Assembly: GCA_001599595.1 (NCBI GenBank) | Contig: BCHH01000011.1 | Coordinates: 827,894 to 891,893, forward strand | Reading direction: 5' to 3' | DNA length: 64,000 nucleotides | Source: Beverwykella pulmonaria | Lineage: Eukaryota > Ascomycota > Dothideomycetes > Pleosporales > Melanommataceae | In this document: one piece after another, positions 12,519-24,098 of the stretch | Numbering within the stretch: position 1 is the first letter of the stretch | Layout: the number at the start of each line of letters is the position of its first letter | The notes under the pieces: generated by a model | Told to the model about the DNA's origin: nothing | Databases searched by the model: none | Seen by the model: the letters and a program-made list of their open reading frames with translations, nothing else | Position numbers and translations under genes: made by a program

Positions 12519-13481
12519 TCATCTCCGTCCTCCTCTCCCTCTTCCCCTGCCACCTCGCCCCCCGGTAATACTCGCTACATCCCTCTTACTCAACGTCAAC
12601 GTCCCGCCCTTAAACCTCCCCACGGCTGGTCCACCCACCCCACGTTCCCTCGCCTTCGCCTTCCCCACCAATCTCGGCTTTTTGGCCTCCCTCTCCAGCA
12701 CAATCCCGTTTTCCTTCGCCTCAGCCCGCCGTTTTCCCTCCAGAGCTTTTGCTTTCGCGGCGTTGGCGCGGCGTTCGGGCAAAGGCATGTTTTTCTGCGT
12801 GTGGATGCTGGATTTTGCGCCGAGGCTGAGGAGGTGTAGGTCCGTTGATTTGTGGCGGAGGGAGCCGGTCAGTGTCAAGGGATTCGGAGTGGATAGAGAA
12901 GTGGTTGAGGAGGCGGAAAGGAGGTGCGAGTCTCGTAGGAGGCGTTGAAGGGCGAGGTCGTTTTTGAGGTGTGCATCTTCGGTCGCGGTGTCTGTCGTGG
13001 TGCTAGAGGCTTTTGTGGTTGAGAGGACGGTGGAGGTGGATTTGGGAGGTTTGGAGGACTGCGGGCGAAGGGTTAGATAAAGGGAAGGGGAAAGGGAGGG
13101 GAGGAGAAGAAGAAGGGGGAGTACCATGAAAGCCCGCAGTTCCGCCCTTGAAGCCCTCTCACTCGTGTGTTGTGTCCCAGCGTACTCAATAACTTCGACA
13201 TTGTGACTTTCGTCTTCGGACGAGCTTATGCCTGACCAATTTGATTCCTCGTTTTCGTCTTCGTTTTCGTCTTCGTTTTCTTGATCCTCCTGCGCTGTTT
13301 GTATTTTTGGCTTTTTGGCTTCAGGTAGGGGCGCGAATTTAGCTTCGAAGGCGCGCCGGAAGATGGCTTGAATGTCTTCGTCGCCGCTTGAAGGGGATGC
13401 AGAGCGAGAGGGGGAGCGAGAGGGAAGGGAGAATTCGGCGCGGGCGATGCGTTTGCGCTTTCCGAGTGTTGTGGGCGGCAT
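12519..13481 (-). CDS. FAF1-like small-subunit ribosome biogenesis protein
   Basis: Probable nucleolar pre-40S factor of the Faf1 (DUF4602-like) type, by motif recognition. The frame is open throughout, but a 66-base intron (13059-13124, GTAC...GCAG) fits exactly between codons; spliced length is 298 aa. Unspliced, it would add 22 hydrophobic residues (Leu-rich) that make no sense in a nuclear protein. The N-terminus carries basic KRKRIAR and Ser/acidic stretches (Glu/Asp/Asn run); the conserved middle reads KNDLALQRLLRDSHLL; then MPLPERRANAAKAKALEGKR, basic helices, a PAVGRFKGGTLTLSKRD block and a C-terminal GRGGRGRGRGG tail. It is divergent from HIS6 across 209 bases. Confidence 0.75.
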   Translation of the reverse strand: MPPTTLGKRKRIARAEFSLPSRSPSRSASPSSGDEDIQAIFRRAFEAKFAPLPEAKKPKIQTAQEDQENEDENEDENEESNWSGISSSEDESHNVEVIEYAGTQHTSERASRAELRAFMVLPLLLLLPSLSPSLYLTLRPQSSKPPKSTSTVLSTTKASSTTTDTATEDAHLKNDLALQRLLRDSHLLSASSTTSLSTPNPLTLTGSLRHKSTDLHLLSLGAKSSIHTQKNMPLPERRANAAKAKALEGKRRAEAKENGIVLEREAKKPRLVGKAKARERGVGGPAVGRFKGGTLTLSKRDVASITGGRGGRGRGRGGRR

Positions 13482-13690
13482 TGTGTGGGTGTGAATAGTG
13501 TGGGTGATTGAATGCTGGCTGTTGAAAGGTCAACAAGGAAGTTTGTGAAATCGCAACTCCAAAAACCATCGCCGCTAAGTCCCGCCAAGACATCGCGGGG
13601 CTGTCCTAGCGCTCCCTTCCTCTACCCCACCACGCCTCATCTCCATTGTCACTTCTCAACACCTACTCCCAAACCTCCAACACCGGGAAA
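13482..13690. promoter_or_regulatory. Bidirectional promoter, FAF1-like / HIS6
   Basis: Only 209 bases separate the two start codons, so both promoters must overlap here. It is C/T-rich on the HIS6 strand. No clear TATA box was seen; a Gcn4-type TGACTCA was not found either. Confidence 0.5.
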
Positions 13691-14642
13691 ATGACGAAAT
13701 TCCGCCCCTGTATCGACCTGCACGCGGGCTCGGTGAAGCAAATCGTTGGCGGCACCCTCTCCAACATCCCATCCTCGCTCAAAACGAACTTCACCTCCGA
13801 GCACCCCGCCGCATACTACGCCGAGCTATACAAAAAGTACAACTTGGCCGGCGCACATATCATCATGCTCGGTCCCGGAAACGAAGAAGCAGCAACCGAA
13901 GCATTGCGCGCTTGGAAGGGCGCGATGCAGGTCGGCGGTGGCATCACAGAGGGGAATGCTGGGGAGTGGATTGAGCGGGGGGCGGAGAAAGTGAGTACGC
14001 CTCGTTAAAGCCAGGAAGAAAAGAACGAGGAGAATAGATGTTTGCATTGCATTTTTATTGTGTGGAATGAGTACTGATCAACCCTATAGTAGGTGATAAT
14101 AACCTCGTACCTCTTCCCCTCATCCACCTTCTCGCACCCGCGTCTGCACGCCATCCTATCCGCCCTCTCGCATGACAAGTCCAAACTCGTCATCGATCTT
14201 AGTTGTCGCAAGAAAGACGAAAAGTGGTTTGTTGCGACGAACAAGTGGCAGACTATCACCGATTTCGAACTTAATCAAGGTTACTACTCTGTCACCACCT
14301 CTTGCACTAGAGGGTCTGTCTAATGTGTTCAATGCAATAGAATCGATAGCGCTGCTCGAACCACACTGCTCCGAATTCCTCATCCACGCCGCCGACGTCG
14401 AGGGCCTGCAATCCGGCATCGACCATGTGCTCGTAAGCAAATTGGCGCAATGGTGCAGTATCCCCGTTACATATGCTGGCGGAGGGCGTAGCATTGAAGA
14501 TCTCGAGCTCGTGAAAGAGCTCAGTGGAGGTAAGGTCGATCTGACGATTGGAAGTGCGCTGGATATCTTCGGCGGCTCGGGTGTTAAGTTCCAGGATTGT
14601 GTGGCGTGGAATGAGAGGCAGGAAAGAATGGGGCTTGTGTAG
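13691..14642 (+). CDS. HIS6: HIS6, ProFAR isomerase (histidine biosynthesis)
   Basis: Isomerises the ProFAR intermediate to PRFAR, the fourth step of histidine biosynthesis, in the cytosol. Introns 13991-14092 and 14280-14340 give three exons and 262 aa, close to yeast His6 (261). The TIM-barrel ends are clear: [14 protein letters not shown] with the first catalytic Asp at strand 1, MQVGGGI at strand 3, LVIDLSC at strand 5 with the second acidic residue, [25 protein letters not shown] and [12 protein letters not shown] phosphate-binding strands. The second splice restores a Gln-Glu junction expected for the family. It is divergent from the FAF1-like gene and convergent with the transporter. 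Confidence 0.95.
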
Positions 14643-14992
14643 AAGATATATGTGGGGAATCCGGGATGAGAAAATCAGAAGAGAAAATTCCGGGGCGATA
14701 GGAGAAATAGAATAAGGAATTGAGCACATTTGCAGGATTGCAAGTCTACTATCTATCTGGTCCTGGCTACACCCAGAAGAAAATGCTGGCTCGTTCACTT
14801 CGTGATTCATCCAACCAAAACACCTTGTTAGCTTTGCTTGATGCCATCCAAACCTTTACACCAAGCTAAGCGCCCAAGTCCAAACCCCAAAACCATTGCG
14901 AAATTGTTGCCAGGATCCAGAATCTAAAAAAACCCACCTGTATAAGCCGTACAGTAATATTCCAAGCCCGTTTGTCTTGCATCGTAAAACGT
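14643..14992. other. Convergent intergenic region HIS6/transporter
   Basis: 350 bases holding the 3' flanks of two convergent genes; A-rich after HIS6. No coding or repeat signal seen. Confidence 0.5.
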
Positions 14993-17001
14993 TTACGATG
15001 CTCTCCTGCGACGCTCCCTAGGCATCGCTATCTCCGCTATTCCATCATCTTCCTTCTCCTCGTGAACCCTCGAAGTCATGTACGCTGCAATGATAGCGCA
15101 ACACCCTCCAAACCTGAGTACCCACGCCACACTGTTATCCCCAGAACTGCCTCTGGGCTTCTGCAGCATTCTGAAGATGGCCGAACTCACCAACGTTGCT
15201 ATCACCTGCGGTGCTGCTATCGCCACGTTGTGGATTCCGAGGATTACACCAGCCTGGTCCTCGCCGGCTTCGTCTTCGATGTCCTCGGGGTCACGGTCGT
15301 TCGGGGTGGGCCGCAGGAAGCCTCGGCGCATAGCGTCGCGCTTTGAGATCTCGGAGGAGAGGAGAGCAAAGGGGGCCCAGTTTGTCAGTGCCCAAGGAAT
15401 GCCGATCAGGGCGACGAGGATGGTAGCCGTGAATGTGGTGTGCACGAAGAAAGTGAGCCCCATGAGTGCGGCGAACATAAGATGGGACAGCATCCAGGCG
15501 CGGCGGAGTGTTAGGCTTTGAATCTGAAGCATGTTGAGGTAGGAGGAGAGGCGGTCGGAGAGCGTCTGTGGCTTGCGTGGGCTGGGGTTGAATGCGAAGT
15601 AGCCGCCCCCGGACATGGAATGCGGCGTTGTGGGTGTCCTAGGCGTCATGGGAGTGGCAGGGTCGTCGCGTGGGGCGCTGTAGGTAGGGGGAATGACAAA
15701 GGGAAGAAATACGGACGCGACAAAGGTGGTAATGGCGAAGATGAGCAGGGCGCGGGTTCCCATGCGTGTGGCATCTTCCCAGAGTGCGTCAATTTCCTCG
15801 GGCTGCATATTCGGCTTCTTTTCAAAATAGGGGTCTACGTAGATTTGGCCAATGTAGGTCGAAATGTAGAAAAGGAAGGGGAACCAGCCGATCCAGGCAA
15901 AGAGCTGCACCTCGCAAACGCGACGGATTTGGAGGGGGAGCTTGCGAACGGAGCGGAAGAGGGACTTGAAGAAGGCCAGGACTCCGTCTTGGGCTTCGGG
16001 CGGTCCGTCCCAGCGTGGATCGCGTTCGTGGATGGTGCTGCAGCTGATGCCGACAGTAAGGGCCATGATAAAGGACGCAATAGCGCACAGCACTTTGAAC
16101 TGGCTATCACCGAGCCAAGGAAGGTACGCTGGGAGCTTTACCATGCCTGCGAGGTAGCCCATGATGTTGCCAACGCCGGAGGTTCGGATCATCCAGGCGT
16201 TGGCTGCTTCTTGCTGGTGGGTAGGTGCGACATCAACGATATAAGCGCGAATGGCGGCCTGAACTGTAACGGGTGTGAGCAAGCGTGCATATGAATCGGA
16301 GCCAGGGGCATCTTCAGACACTTACTGACGTTAATTGCAAAGTCTAACACATACACAAACAGCACAGCGAATAATATGATAGACGTCTTCACTCCGTGCG
16401 AGTCTGGATCGGCACCAAAAATGCTAAGAAAGCCTGACACCAGCTCTTTCGCCCAGGCCAGGACCATAAGAGACATAATGGTTGATATGGCACCGCCAAT
16501 GATGAACGGTCTCCTCTTGCCCCATTTTATCCGACAGTTGTCGCTCTTGAGTCCGACGTAGGGCTGCACAAGCACGCCGGAGAGGGGGCCGGCGATCCAG
16601 ACCAGGGCCAGGAGAGACTTGCTGATGCCGAGGGAGAGAAGATAGGGCTACGCAGGCCGATTAGCATTGCCATGACGGGGAGGGCAACGAGGACGCAGAA
16701 AGAGGAGGCTCACCGATCCATTCGACGTCTCCACCGACCATGCTATCTGCAAGCCGAGGCCGCCCAGGGTCAACAGGAACAGGAACAGGGGGCTCTTTGT
16801 TTTTTCATCGGCGTCTCCCTCCCACTCGTCGCTACCAAGGGGAGAGACGACCTTGAGCAGCGGGTCGATCTCGGTCGACGTGCGGGGGAGCACCAGAGGG
16901 GATTGCTCAGTGATGATGGACATGGGCGAAGAGGCGCGACGGAAGGAGACGACCTTGGGGTGCGGGGCGGGCGCGCTGTCCATATCTGCAGCGGGCGCCA
17001 T
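14993..17001 (-). CDS. Sucrose/GPH-type MFS sugar transporter
   Basis: Membrane transporter of the glycoside-pentoside-hexuronide/sucrose (SUT) group, probably proton-coupled uptake of a glucoside or sucrose at the plasma membrane. Exons 17001-16714, 16647-16326 and 16263-14993 (introns 16648-16713 and 16264-16325) give 626 aa. A Ser/Pro-rich cytosolic N-terminus of about 70 residues precedes the first segment LFLFLLTLGGLGLQIAWSVE. The SUT signature KWGKRRPFIIGGA follows segment 3, and a conserved QAAIRAYIVDVAP block follows the second splice. A large Pro/Thr-rich central loop (TPMTPRTPTTP) splits the halves, and segments run to a basic C-terminal tail. Substrate cannot be read from sequence. 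It shares 921 bases upstream with the divergent exchanger gene. Confidence 0.85.
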
Positions 17002-17922
17002 GGTGACTCGAGGGCCGAATTTTAGATTCCGCGGGAGGTGCCGCTGTTAGGGAGAGGGGCTTGAGGCGTACCCTATGGATTGGTCGGGGCCCCGGGTTGC
17101 GGAGATGGTGGTTGGCCGCCCAAAGCGGTGCTTGCTTTGCTGTTCAAAATGTGCTGTAGCTAGCGTGTTTGAGGTGGGCAAATGCTATCTTGGGAGGTCT
17201 TTACGGGAGAGACGAAGTGCCATGCCGCTGTCGATGCCTCTGTTTCGAAGTTGGGGCTCCCCTTGGGTCAGGATCGTGAGGTCTTGGCAGGGCAGTGGTC
17301 GGCGTGCCCCGGTCAGGTCAGCAGCTGAGCGAAAAAAATCCTGTGCAGGGAGGAGGGCGAGTGGCCAGCACACAACGGCAGCGCCGCAGGGGAGGGTTGG
17401 TGATCGCGTGAGAGCGAAAGAAAGACAGAGGAAGGTCAGCGGGCACGGAGAGGACGTGGAGGTGGGATATAGGATGCGCATGTGTGCACCTGGTCTGCAA
17501 CTTTCGTGTTGGTGACGTACATTGCTGGGGCTCGTTCCCTGCATGAGCGCTAGGCCTGAAGGAAACGCGGCGTCGTGAAACCCCAGCCAAGGCCGAGTGA
17601 ACTGGGTGTTGGTGCATCGCCGGCGCAAAAGGGCACCCTCGACTCAGCAGTGTTGCCCTATCTCACAGTGCCCTGCCTCGCCTTTCTCGACACGCGCGCG
17701 CTGTCTGCTCCATCGAGAGCGCTGCCGCTGCCCCAGCGCCGCCTGACACCTGCCGTGTGCGACGTCGCAAACCGGAGCTCTCCAGGCCTCCATTGAAAGC
17801 TTCCGTCCCCCGTTGCACGCACCGCCGTCCAGCAGCCACCTCCATCCCTCCGTCTGCACCTCCTGCACGCGTGCCTTGTCCTGCTGCTCTTGCCGATGAC
17901 ACGGCCGCGTTAACGCCCTGAC
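17002..17922. promoter_or_regulatory. Divergent intergenic region, transporter / NHX
   Basis: 921 bases between two divergent start codons, GC-rich with CT-rich tracts toward the exchanger gene. Frames present have no recognisable motifs. It must contain both promoters; no individual site is claimed. Confidence 0.5.
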
Positions 17923-20169
17923 ATGGCTTCCGACGCGGCGTGGTGGGCCGTCTCCCAGATCCTCAGTAGGCGTCCCTCGACAGGAGCTCTCCCTCCCCGT
18001 CCGACGAACCAAGTGACTGACCGTCTCCCACAGAGCGCGAAACAACCGATGCAGACGACGATGGTCCGTACCAATCCCCACTGCCCCTTTCCGCGCAATC
18101 GCCCCTTCTGCGTCTAACCTACCCGTGACAGAGAATCCGCCCGAGGCGGGACAGAAGGAGATATTCACATCATGGGCGCTTTCCATCCTCATCATGTTAC
18201 TCATCATTGCCCTCTTCACGAGCTACATACTGCAGACGCGCAAAATCCAGGCCGTCCATGAGACAGTGCTGTCCATTTTCGCGGGTAGGTTCCACCTGGC
18301 CCTGGCCCGGGCGCGCGAGGCGCCGTTCCTTCAGCAGCATTGACGCTCTACAGGCATGGTCGTGGGGTTGATTCTGCGAGTGTCGGCGGTCTCTTCGGTC
18401 CTGGACACCGTCAGCTTCGACTACCAGATGTTCTTCAACCTCCTGCTACCCCCCATCATTCTCTCGGCCGGCTACGAACTGCACCAGGGCAACTTCTTCC
18501 GCCACATTGGCACCATTCTCACGTTTGCCTTCGCTGGAACCTTCATCTCGGCCACGGTTCTCGGCATCATCTTGTACATATGGACGAGGATTCCGCTCGA
18601 TGGCCTCAAAATCAACTTCGTCGAGGCCATGTCGGTAGGGGCCACGCTCTCGGCCACCGATCCCGTCACGATTCTTGCCATTTTCAACACCTACAAGGTC
18701 GAGCCCAAACTCTACACCATCATATTCGGCGAGTCCATCCTGAATGACGCCATTGCCATTGTGCTGTTCGAAACCGCGCAAAAGTACAAGGACGGCGCCG
18801 AGTCGCTGACCATTCTGAGCCTCTTCGAGGCCGTGGGCATTTTCTTGGCCGTCTTCTTTGGCAGCCTGTTCATCGGCGTGCTGGTCGGCATTGCGGCGTC
18901 CCTGATGCTCAAGTTTACTTACGTGCGCCGATTCCCCAAAACCGAGAGCTGTCTCATCATCCTCATTGCCTACGCGACGTACTTCCTAACCAACTCCATT
19001 CACATGTCTGGTGGGTATTCACGCAGCCGCCTCAGCGGAAGCGCATGCTAACACGCGCCCTAGGTATTGTGTCTCTTCTATTTTGTGGTATCTGTATGAA
19101 GCACTACGCGTACCACAACATGTCGCGCCGCACCCAATTAACCACCAAATTCGTGTTCCAGGTCACCGCCCAGTTGTCAGAGAACTTCATCTTCATCTAT
19201 CTCGGTCTCTCCCTCTTCACCGACAAAAATCTAGAATTCAAGCCCCTCTTTATTCTCATCACCGTTGCGGGCATATGCGCTGCGCGCTGGTGCGCTGTCT
19301 TCCCACTTTCACGCCTCATAAACGCCGTCATTCGATATCGACAGCGCCGCCACGGGATGGACGTCGGAGATGAAATCCCCTGGTCTCACCAGGCCATGAT
19401 ATTTTGGGCAGGGCTCCGCGGAGCGGTAGGTGTTGCGCTTGCCGCGGGTCTCTCGGGAGTCAATGGCAGCACGCTTCGGGCGACTGTGCTCGTGGTTGTC
19501 GTCTTGACTGTTATCATCTTCGGTGGCACTACAGCCCGCATGCTAGAGATCTTAGGCATTCGAACTGGCGTGGTAGAGGAGATTGATTCCGATGACGAGT
19601 TCGATATTGAAATCGTCGCCAACGGAACCTACACCCGCAGACAAGGCCAAGGTTACGGCCATACGCCACGAGTTAGCTCGAACGGCGTTCCCCTCTCCTC
19701 TGTAAATGGGCAGAGTGAATCATATTCGAGCGGTTCTTTGAACAGGAACAGCCCGCCATCACGCCCAGGTGCCTTGGCTTCAAGAAGAAATTCGAGCCGG
19801 CTTAGAGATGGTGCTGACCAAGGGCTCCTCAGTCCTGCAGACAGTGGCAGCAACGAAGACGACGACATGGATCTTGACCTCCCACCAGTGGCTAGGCGAT
19901 CACCAAATCGGGTAGCTTCGCCTCTGGGCCTGGGCGTAACAGATTCCTTACCGTACCCAACCTCTGGCAGCACGGTCAGAGGCGTGGCAAGTAACAGCAG
20001 TGCTACACCGGAGCCGTCGAGAGTAGCGAGTGCTACGGGCGCTGTCAAGCAGCTCATTTCTGATATTTCGCAAGACCCGGCCGGGGCTTTCAAACAGATC
20101 GACGACGGCTTCTTGAAGCCACATCTGTTGCTCGATCAAGGGAAAGGACCTGGGCCCAACAATGTATGA
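17923..20169 (+). CDS. NHX1: Endosomal/vacuolar Na+(K+)/H+ exchanger NHX1
   Basis: Cation/proton antiporter of late endosome or vacuole that sets luminal pH and salt tolerance. Five exons: 17923-17965, 18034-18063 (a 30-base micro-exon), 18132-18284, 18354-19010 and 19064-20169, giving 662 aa (yeast Nhx1 633). All four introns are phase 1. Key motifs: FFNLLLPPIILSAGYEL (amiloride-site region), SATDPVTILAIF, FGESILNDAIAIVLFE with the transport Asn-Asp pair, and GLRGAVGVALA before the last segments. A cytosolic, Ser/Pro/acidic tail of about 190 residues follows. Start ATG 17923 is inferred from the splice chain; the short first exons make this the least certain part. Confidence 0.9.
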
Positions 20170-22746
20170 AACCTAGCATTAGGATGGCGTTTTTTTTTTT
20201 TTTTTGGGCTTGTAGGTTAGAGTTAAATCAATTGAATGGCGCAGCTAGCCGCAAAACGGCGTTTTTGTAGGCTATAGCACTATTCCCAGTTGTGTTTACT
20301 ATTATTCACAGTGAGCATTTCATAAAAGGGGCACCAAGATTGTGAAAGGAATTGAGCATTCAATTAACACCCTAAGTGCTCCATAGCGAAACAGACTTCT
20401 CCAAATTGTGAGCAAGTTTTTGCTGCTCCGACAACGCGCCGACATCCTTTCGGCCGTGATAGACGGCTTCAAGCAGGAGTCGGGACGAGTGTGCCCATAG
20501 CGTGATTTGGTTTTGTGTGCTATATGGGTCTTGTTACCGCTATATGGGAGAATTCCTGTTGGATTCGCGCTAATCTGCTCGTATGAAGTTTGTGAACTCA
20601 TTCTCTGGGCGAAAATGAACGGCGAGCTGTTCAACGCGTTGCGTCTTCCGTTTTGTCACTTGATATTGCTGGTAGAGGTAGTGCCTGGTGTGGCTGACAT
20701 CGACACCTGTTGATACTGGCTAGGCAGGACGCGACGCACAGAACGCGACCGTCAGCCCATCCCCATTCTTTGAAACGTATGGAAGTGCAATATGCCATTT
20801 CAATATAAAATCCGGTGCCACGGCACATTGTCGAATATTCTTCAGTTTATCCAGACTGCCCGTAGTTTACCAAGCCGCGCGCCTTCCCCAATTAGGGTGT
20901 GACAGGGGATGGGATGATCACGGGAATACTTTATATTAATGTTTAACTTTACGTCAAACTACCTACTCTACACAACCACTCACACTTCTCGCCAATACAT
21001 GGGGAGAGCAGAAAATCCATCAATCGGGAATGGGGTGTAAAGATGCCCTGGCTTACCCCAACCTCTACCACACCACATCTATACCAACACGCGCCGCAAG
21101 ACTCTATGCCTATGAACCCGGGCGAAGAATTCGTCAGTCAGACGCCGGGATTTGGAAGAGGACTGCCGAAGTCGTCGAGAACTGGAGGAGTCAATACTGC
21201 TTCATATTGTCGGTGTCTGGACTCTAGCTACGCACAGTGAACACAGTTGCCGTGGCCAGGGGCCGGGCCATCGACTTGAGTTTCTCCACAGAACGCATTG
21301 TCAGCTCCACTACAGCTGGAGAAGACGGGAACTCGGGGAACCTTTGCGCAGTGTTACTTGCCCTTTGGGCGCTTGGTGTCGATCATAGCACAGCTAGTAT
21401 GAATAACGCTTTCCTGGTTCCACACTCACATTATCTCCGGAGACGCTGCCTGGTTTCCAGAAGCTTACCACTTTTCATCAAGGTGGTGTGTACGTACCAG
21501 TCACTCGATGTATCGGATGGGACACGCCGCTTGGCGACTGGGTGTAGTACACCACTAGAGTCTGCAAATGTGGGGTGCGGAAGGGTAAATGCAAGGTGCC
21601 AGAGCCTCCAAGACCCCAAATTAATATAGGGCGAGTATCAGGTGGCATATTAGCTTCCAGAAGGCTTCTGAGCATGCTCACTCCGGGTAGAAAACGGAGG
21701 TACCTGGACGGTACCTATGGTGTCAAAGCTTGTCTTGAAGAATTAACAATTTGCAAATGATATTGCACGAAACGAATCCCTGTCGAGTTCCTGGGGAAAG
21801 CTATGAAGATTCTATCGAGCGATTGCTCGTCATTTGGATGTTCTCACAATACATCGGTGTCGTGCTGGAAGCAGGACAGCAACGGGATCACATTGTTTGA
21901 GAACGATCACGCCTTTGTGAATGCATGTCTATCAAAACATGTTAACGGTGCGTATGCCCCGAGCAATTGAGGCAAAAGCCGGCCACGGCTCCTGACTTCT
22001 CAGAGCTCTGATACCTAGTTAAGAGTGAGGACCCTTTCTCTGCCTGTGCACGGGATCATGTCGTGGACAGGTCGTACAAGGTTGCCGGAAGCATGTTCCA
22101 ATATGTGCGATCTATCAACTGGGTGGTTGTCACACGATGGAGATCGCGGGGTAGCCGCCCCGAGGGGTGTTTGCCTCCGCGTTCACAGGGTTGTCTCAAG
22201 TTGAACGTCATTTATTTGCCCTCGCGAATTAGTTTTCCCAGCCAAACACAAGATTTGGCCGTATATGGGTCACCCAGAGCACTTTCAAGGAGGCCACACT
22301 ACCCTATCAAATTCCGAATGCCCCTCGCTAACATTTGGTAGCCACTATTGACATGCTACTGCCGTATTTCTGTCAATATACGTTTTACTGGAAAATATGG
22401 AATTTGCGGCATATGGACAAGATTTTCGAAATGTTCCGAACAACGCCACTTCTGGATCGGTCTTTACCAAATTTCCTCCACCCCAGATCATTCGATTCCG
22501 GACCTTGCTATAGTACCGTTATTCGATTGTCATCTAAGCCTCATCATTCCAGCGCCAAAATGCACAGACCCTTGGGTATATTCCTTGCCCGCAGTTTACG
22601 GGCCTGCTTCCTGATGAGATGGTCCACTGGATTCAGTAGAGTGGTGCCGAGGTGCCATAGAGTCTGATAGTGAGCCAGTGTTGATATAAGAGGCTCTCAC
22701 ATCCCTAAGAGTTCGACATCGATTTACCTCACTTGCAATCGACACC
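20170..22746. other. Intergenic, 2.6 kb, no gene supported
   Basis: Contains a 16-base T run (20190-20205) just after the exchanger stop. Several short frames exist, including a Pro/Ser-rich one at 21043-21240 and a Cys/Lys-rich one near 21575-21760, but neither continues into anything recognisable. The right end holds the GH6 promoter. Confidence 0.55.
22683..22690 (+). promoter_or_regulatory. TATA-like box of GH6 gene
   Basis: GATATAAG lies 57 bases before the ATG at 22747, a spacing like that of the CE15 gene. Confidence 0.45.
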
Positions 22747-24098
22747 ATGAAGGGATTCTACACAGCATTGGTGGCTTCGGCCATCACTGGCGCTTTCGCC
22801 GCACCTAGCCCCGTTGAACAAGGCCCCATCACTGCTCGCGCTGCTGCCGCCGCCTGTGCCACTCCGGTCACTCTTTCTGGCAATCCTTTCGCTTCCCGCA
22901 CTATCTATGCCAACAAGGAGTACTCTAAGGAGGTTGTTGCGGCTGCGTCTGCCATGAGCGACGCTTCGCTTTCCTCCAAGGCCCTCAAGGTTGCTCAGGT
23001 CGGAACCTTCCTGTGGATGTAAGTAGATTTGATGAGAACTGTGATATACGAAACTGACGAGGGATTCAGCGATACCCGTGCCCGTATCTCTGTCGTTGAG
23101 GATAACCTGGCGGACGTTTCTTGCAGCCAGATTGCTGCTTTCGTTATCTACGATCTGCCTGGCCGTGATTGTGCTGCAAAGGCTTCCAACGGTGAACTCG
23201 CTGCCGGTGATGTTGCCACCTATAAGTCTGAGTACATTGACCGTAAGTAAACTGCATTACAATTCACGGAGTACACGATTGAGCTAATAATTCCTCTCAG
23301 CCATTGTTGCGATTTTCAAGAAGTACCCCAACACCGCTATTGCCCTCGTCATTGAACCCGATTCCCTGCCCAACTTAGTCACCAATGCCGACAAGCAGGC
23401 CTGCAAGGACTCTGCCGCCGGGTACAAGGAGGGTGTCGCTTATGCACTCAAGCAGCTCAACCTGCCCAACATTGCCATGTACATCGATGCTGGCCACGGA
23501 GGATGGCTCGGCTGGAACGACAACCTCAGTACGTCACTCCAATCCCCATCTCCCTATTCTACTGACTAATGACTCCACAGAGCCTGGTGCTAAGGGTCTT
23601 GCCGACGTCTACAAGTCTGCCGGCTCCCCCAAGCAAGTCCGCGGTTTCTCTACCAACGTTGCCGGATGGAACTCATATGACCAGTCCCCTGGTGAGTTCT
23701 CCAAAGCCACCGATGCCCAATGGAATAAGGCCCAGAACGAGAAGCTCTACGTGTCTCTGTTCTCCCCTGAGCTCAAGAGCGCGGGCATGCCGTCCCAGGC
23801 CATCATCGATACCGGCCGCAATGCCGTCACTGGCCTCCGCAAGGAGTGGGGTGACTGGTGCAACGTTAACGGCGCTGGTTTCGGTGTCCGTCCCACCGGC
23901 TCCACTGGAAACACCCTCGTTGATGCCTTCGTCTGGGTTAAGCCCGGCGGCGAGTCTGATGGTACCTCGGATACCTCTGCTACTCGTTATGACAGCTTCT
24001 GCGGAAAGGATGATGCGTTCAAGCCCGCCCCTGAGGCTGGTGCCTGGAACCAGGCATACTTCGAGATGCTGCTCAAGAATGCTAAGCCTTCTTTCTAA
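22747..24098 (+). CDS. Secreted GH6 cellobiohydrolase, no CBM
   Basis: Hydrolyses crystalline or amorphous cellulose from the non-reducing end, releasing cellobiose, outside the cell. Introns 23019-23069, 23243-23300 and 23529-23580 give 396 aa. Signal peptide ends near residue 19 (AITGAFAA). The catalytic core holds the GH6 signature VIYDLPGRDCAA, whose first Asp (about 119) is the expected general acid, followed by ALVIEPDSLPNLVTN, YIDAGHGGWLGW, GFSTNVAGWNSY, GVRPTGSTGNTLVDAFVWVKPGGESDGTSD and a C-terminal QAYFEMLLKNAKPSF. Unlike Trichoderma Cel6A there is no N-terminal CBM1 or Ser/Thr linker: the core starts within about 40 residues of the start. The domain is complete. Confidence 0.95.

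Noticed and set aside
13059..13124. Transmembrane segment in the FAF1-like protein
   Set aside because: The hydrophobic stretch is exactly an intron with good splice ends.
15518..16294. 258-codon plus-strand open frame
   Set aside because: Antisense shadow of the transporter; composition reflects its codon bias and no motif is present.
21575..21760. Cys/Lys-rich frame resembling a Zn2Cys6 start (CKCGVRKGKCK)
   Set aside because: The six-Cys spacing is not met and no regulator domain follows.
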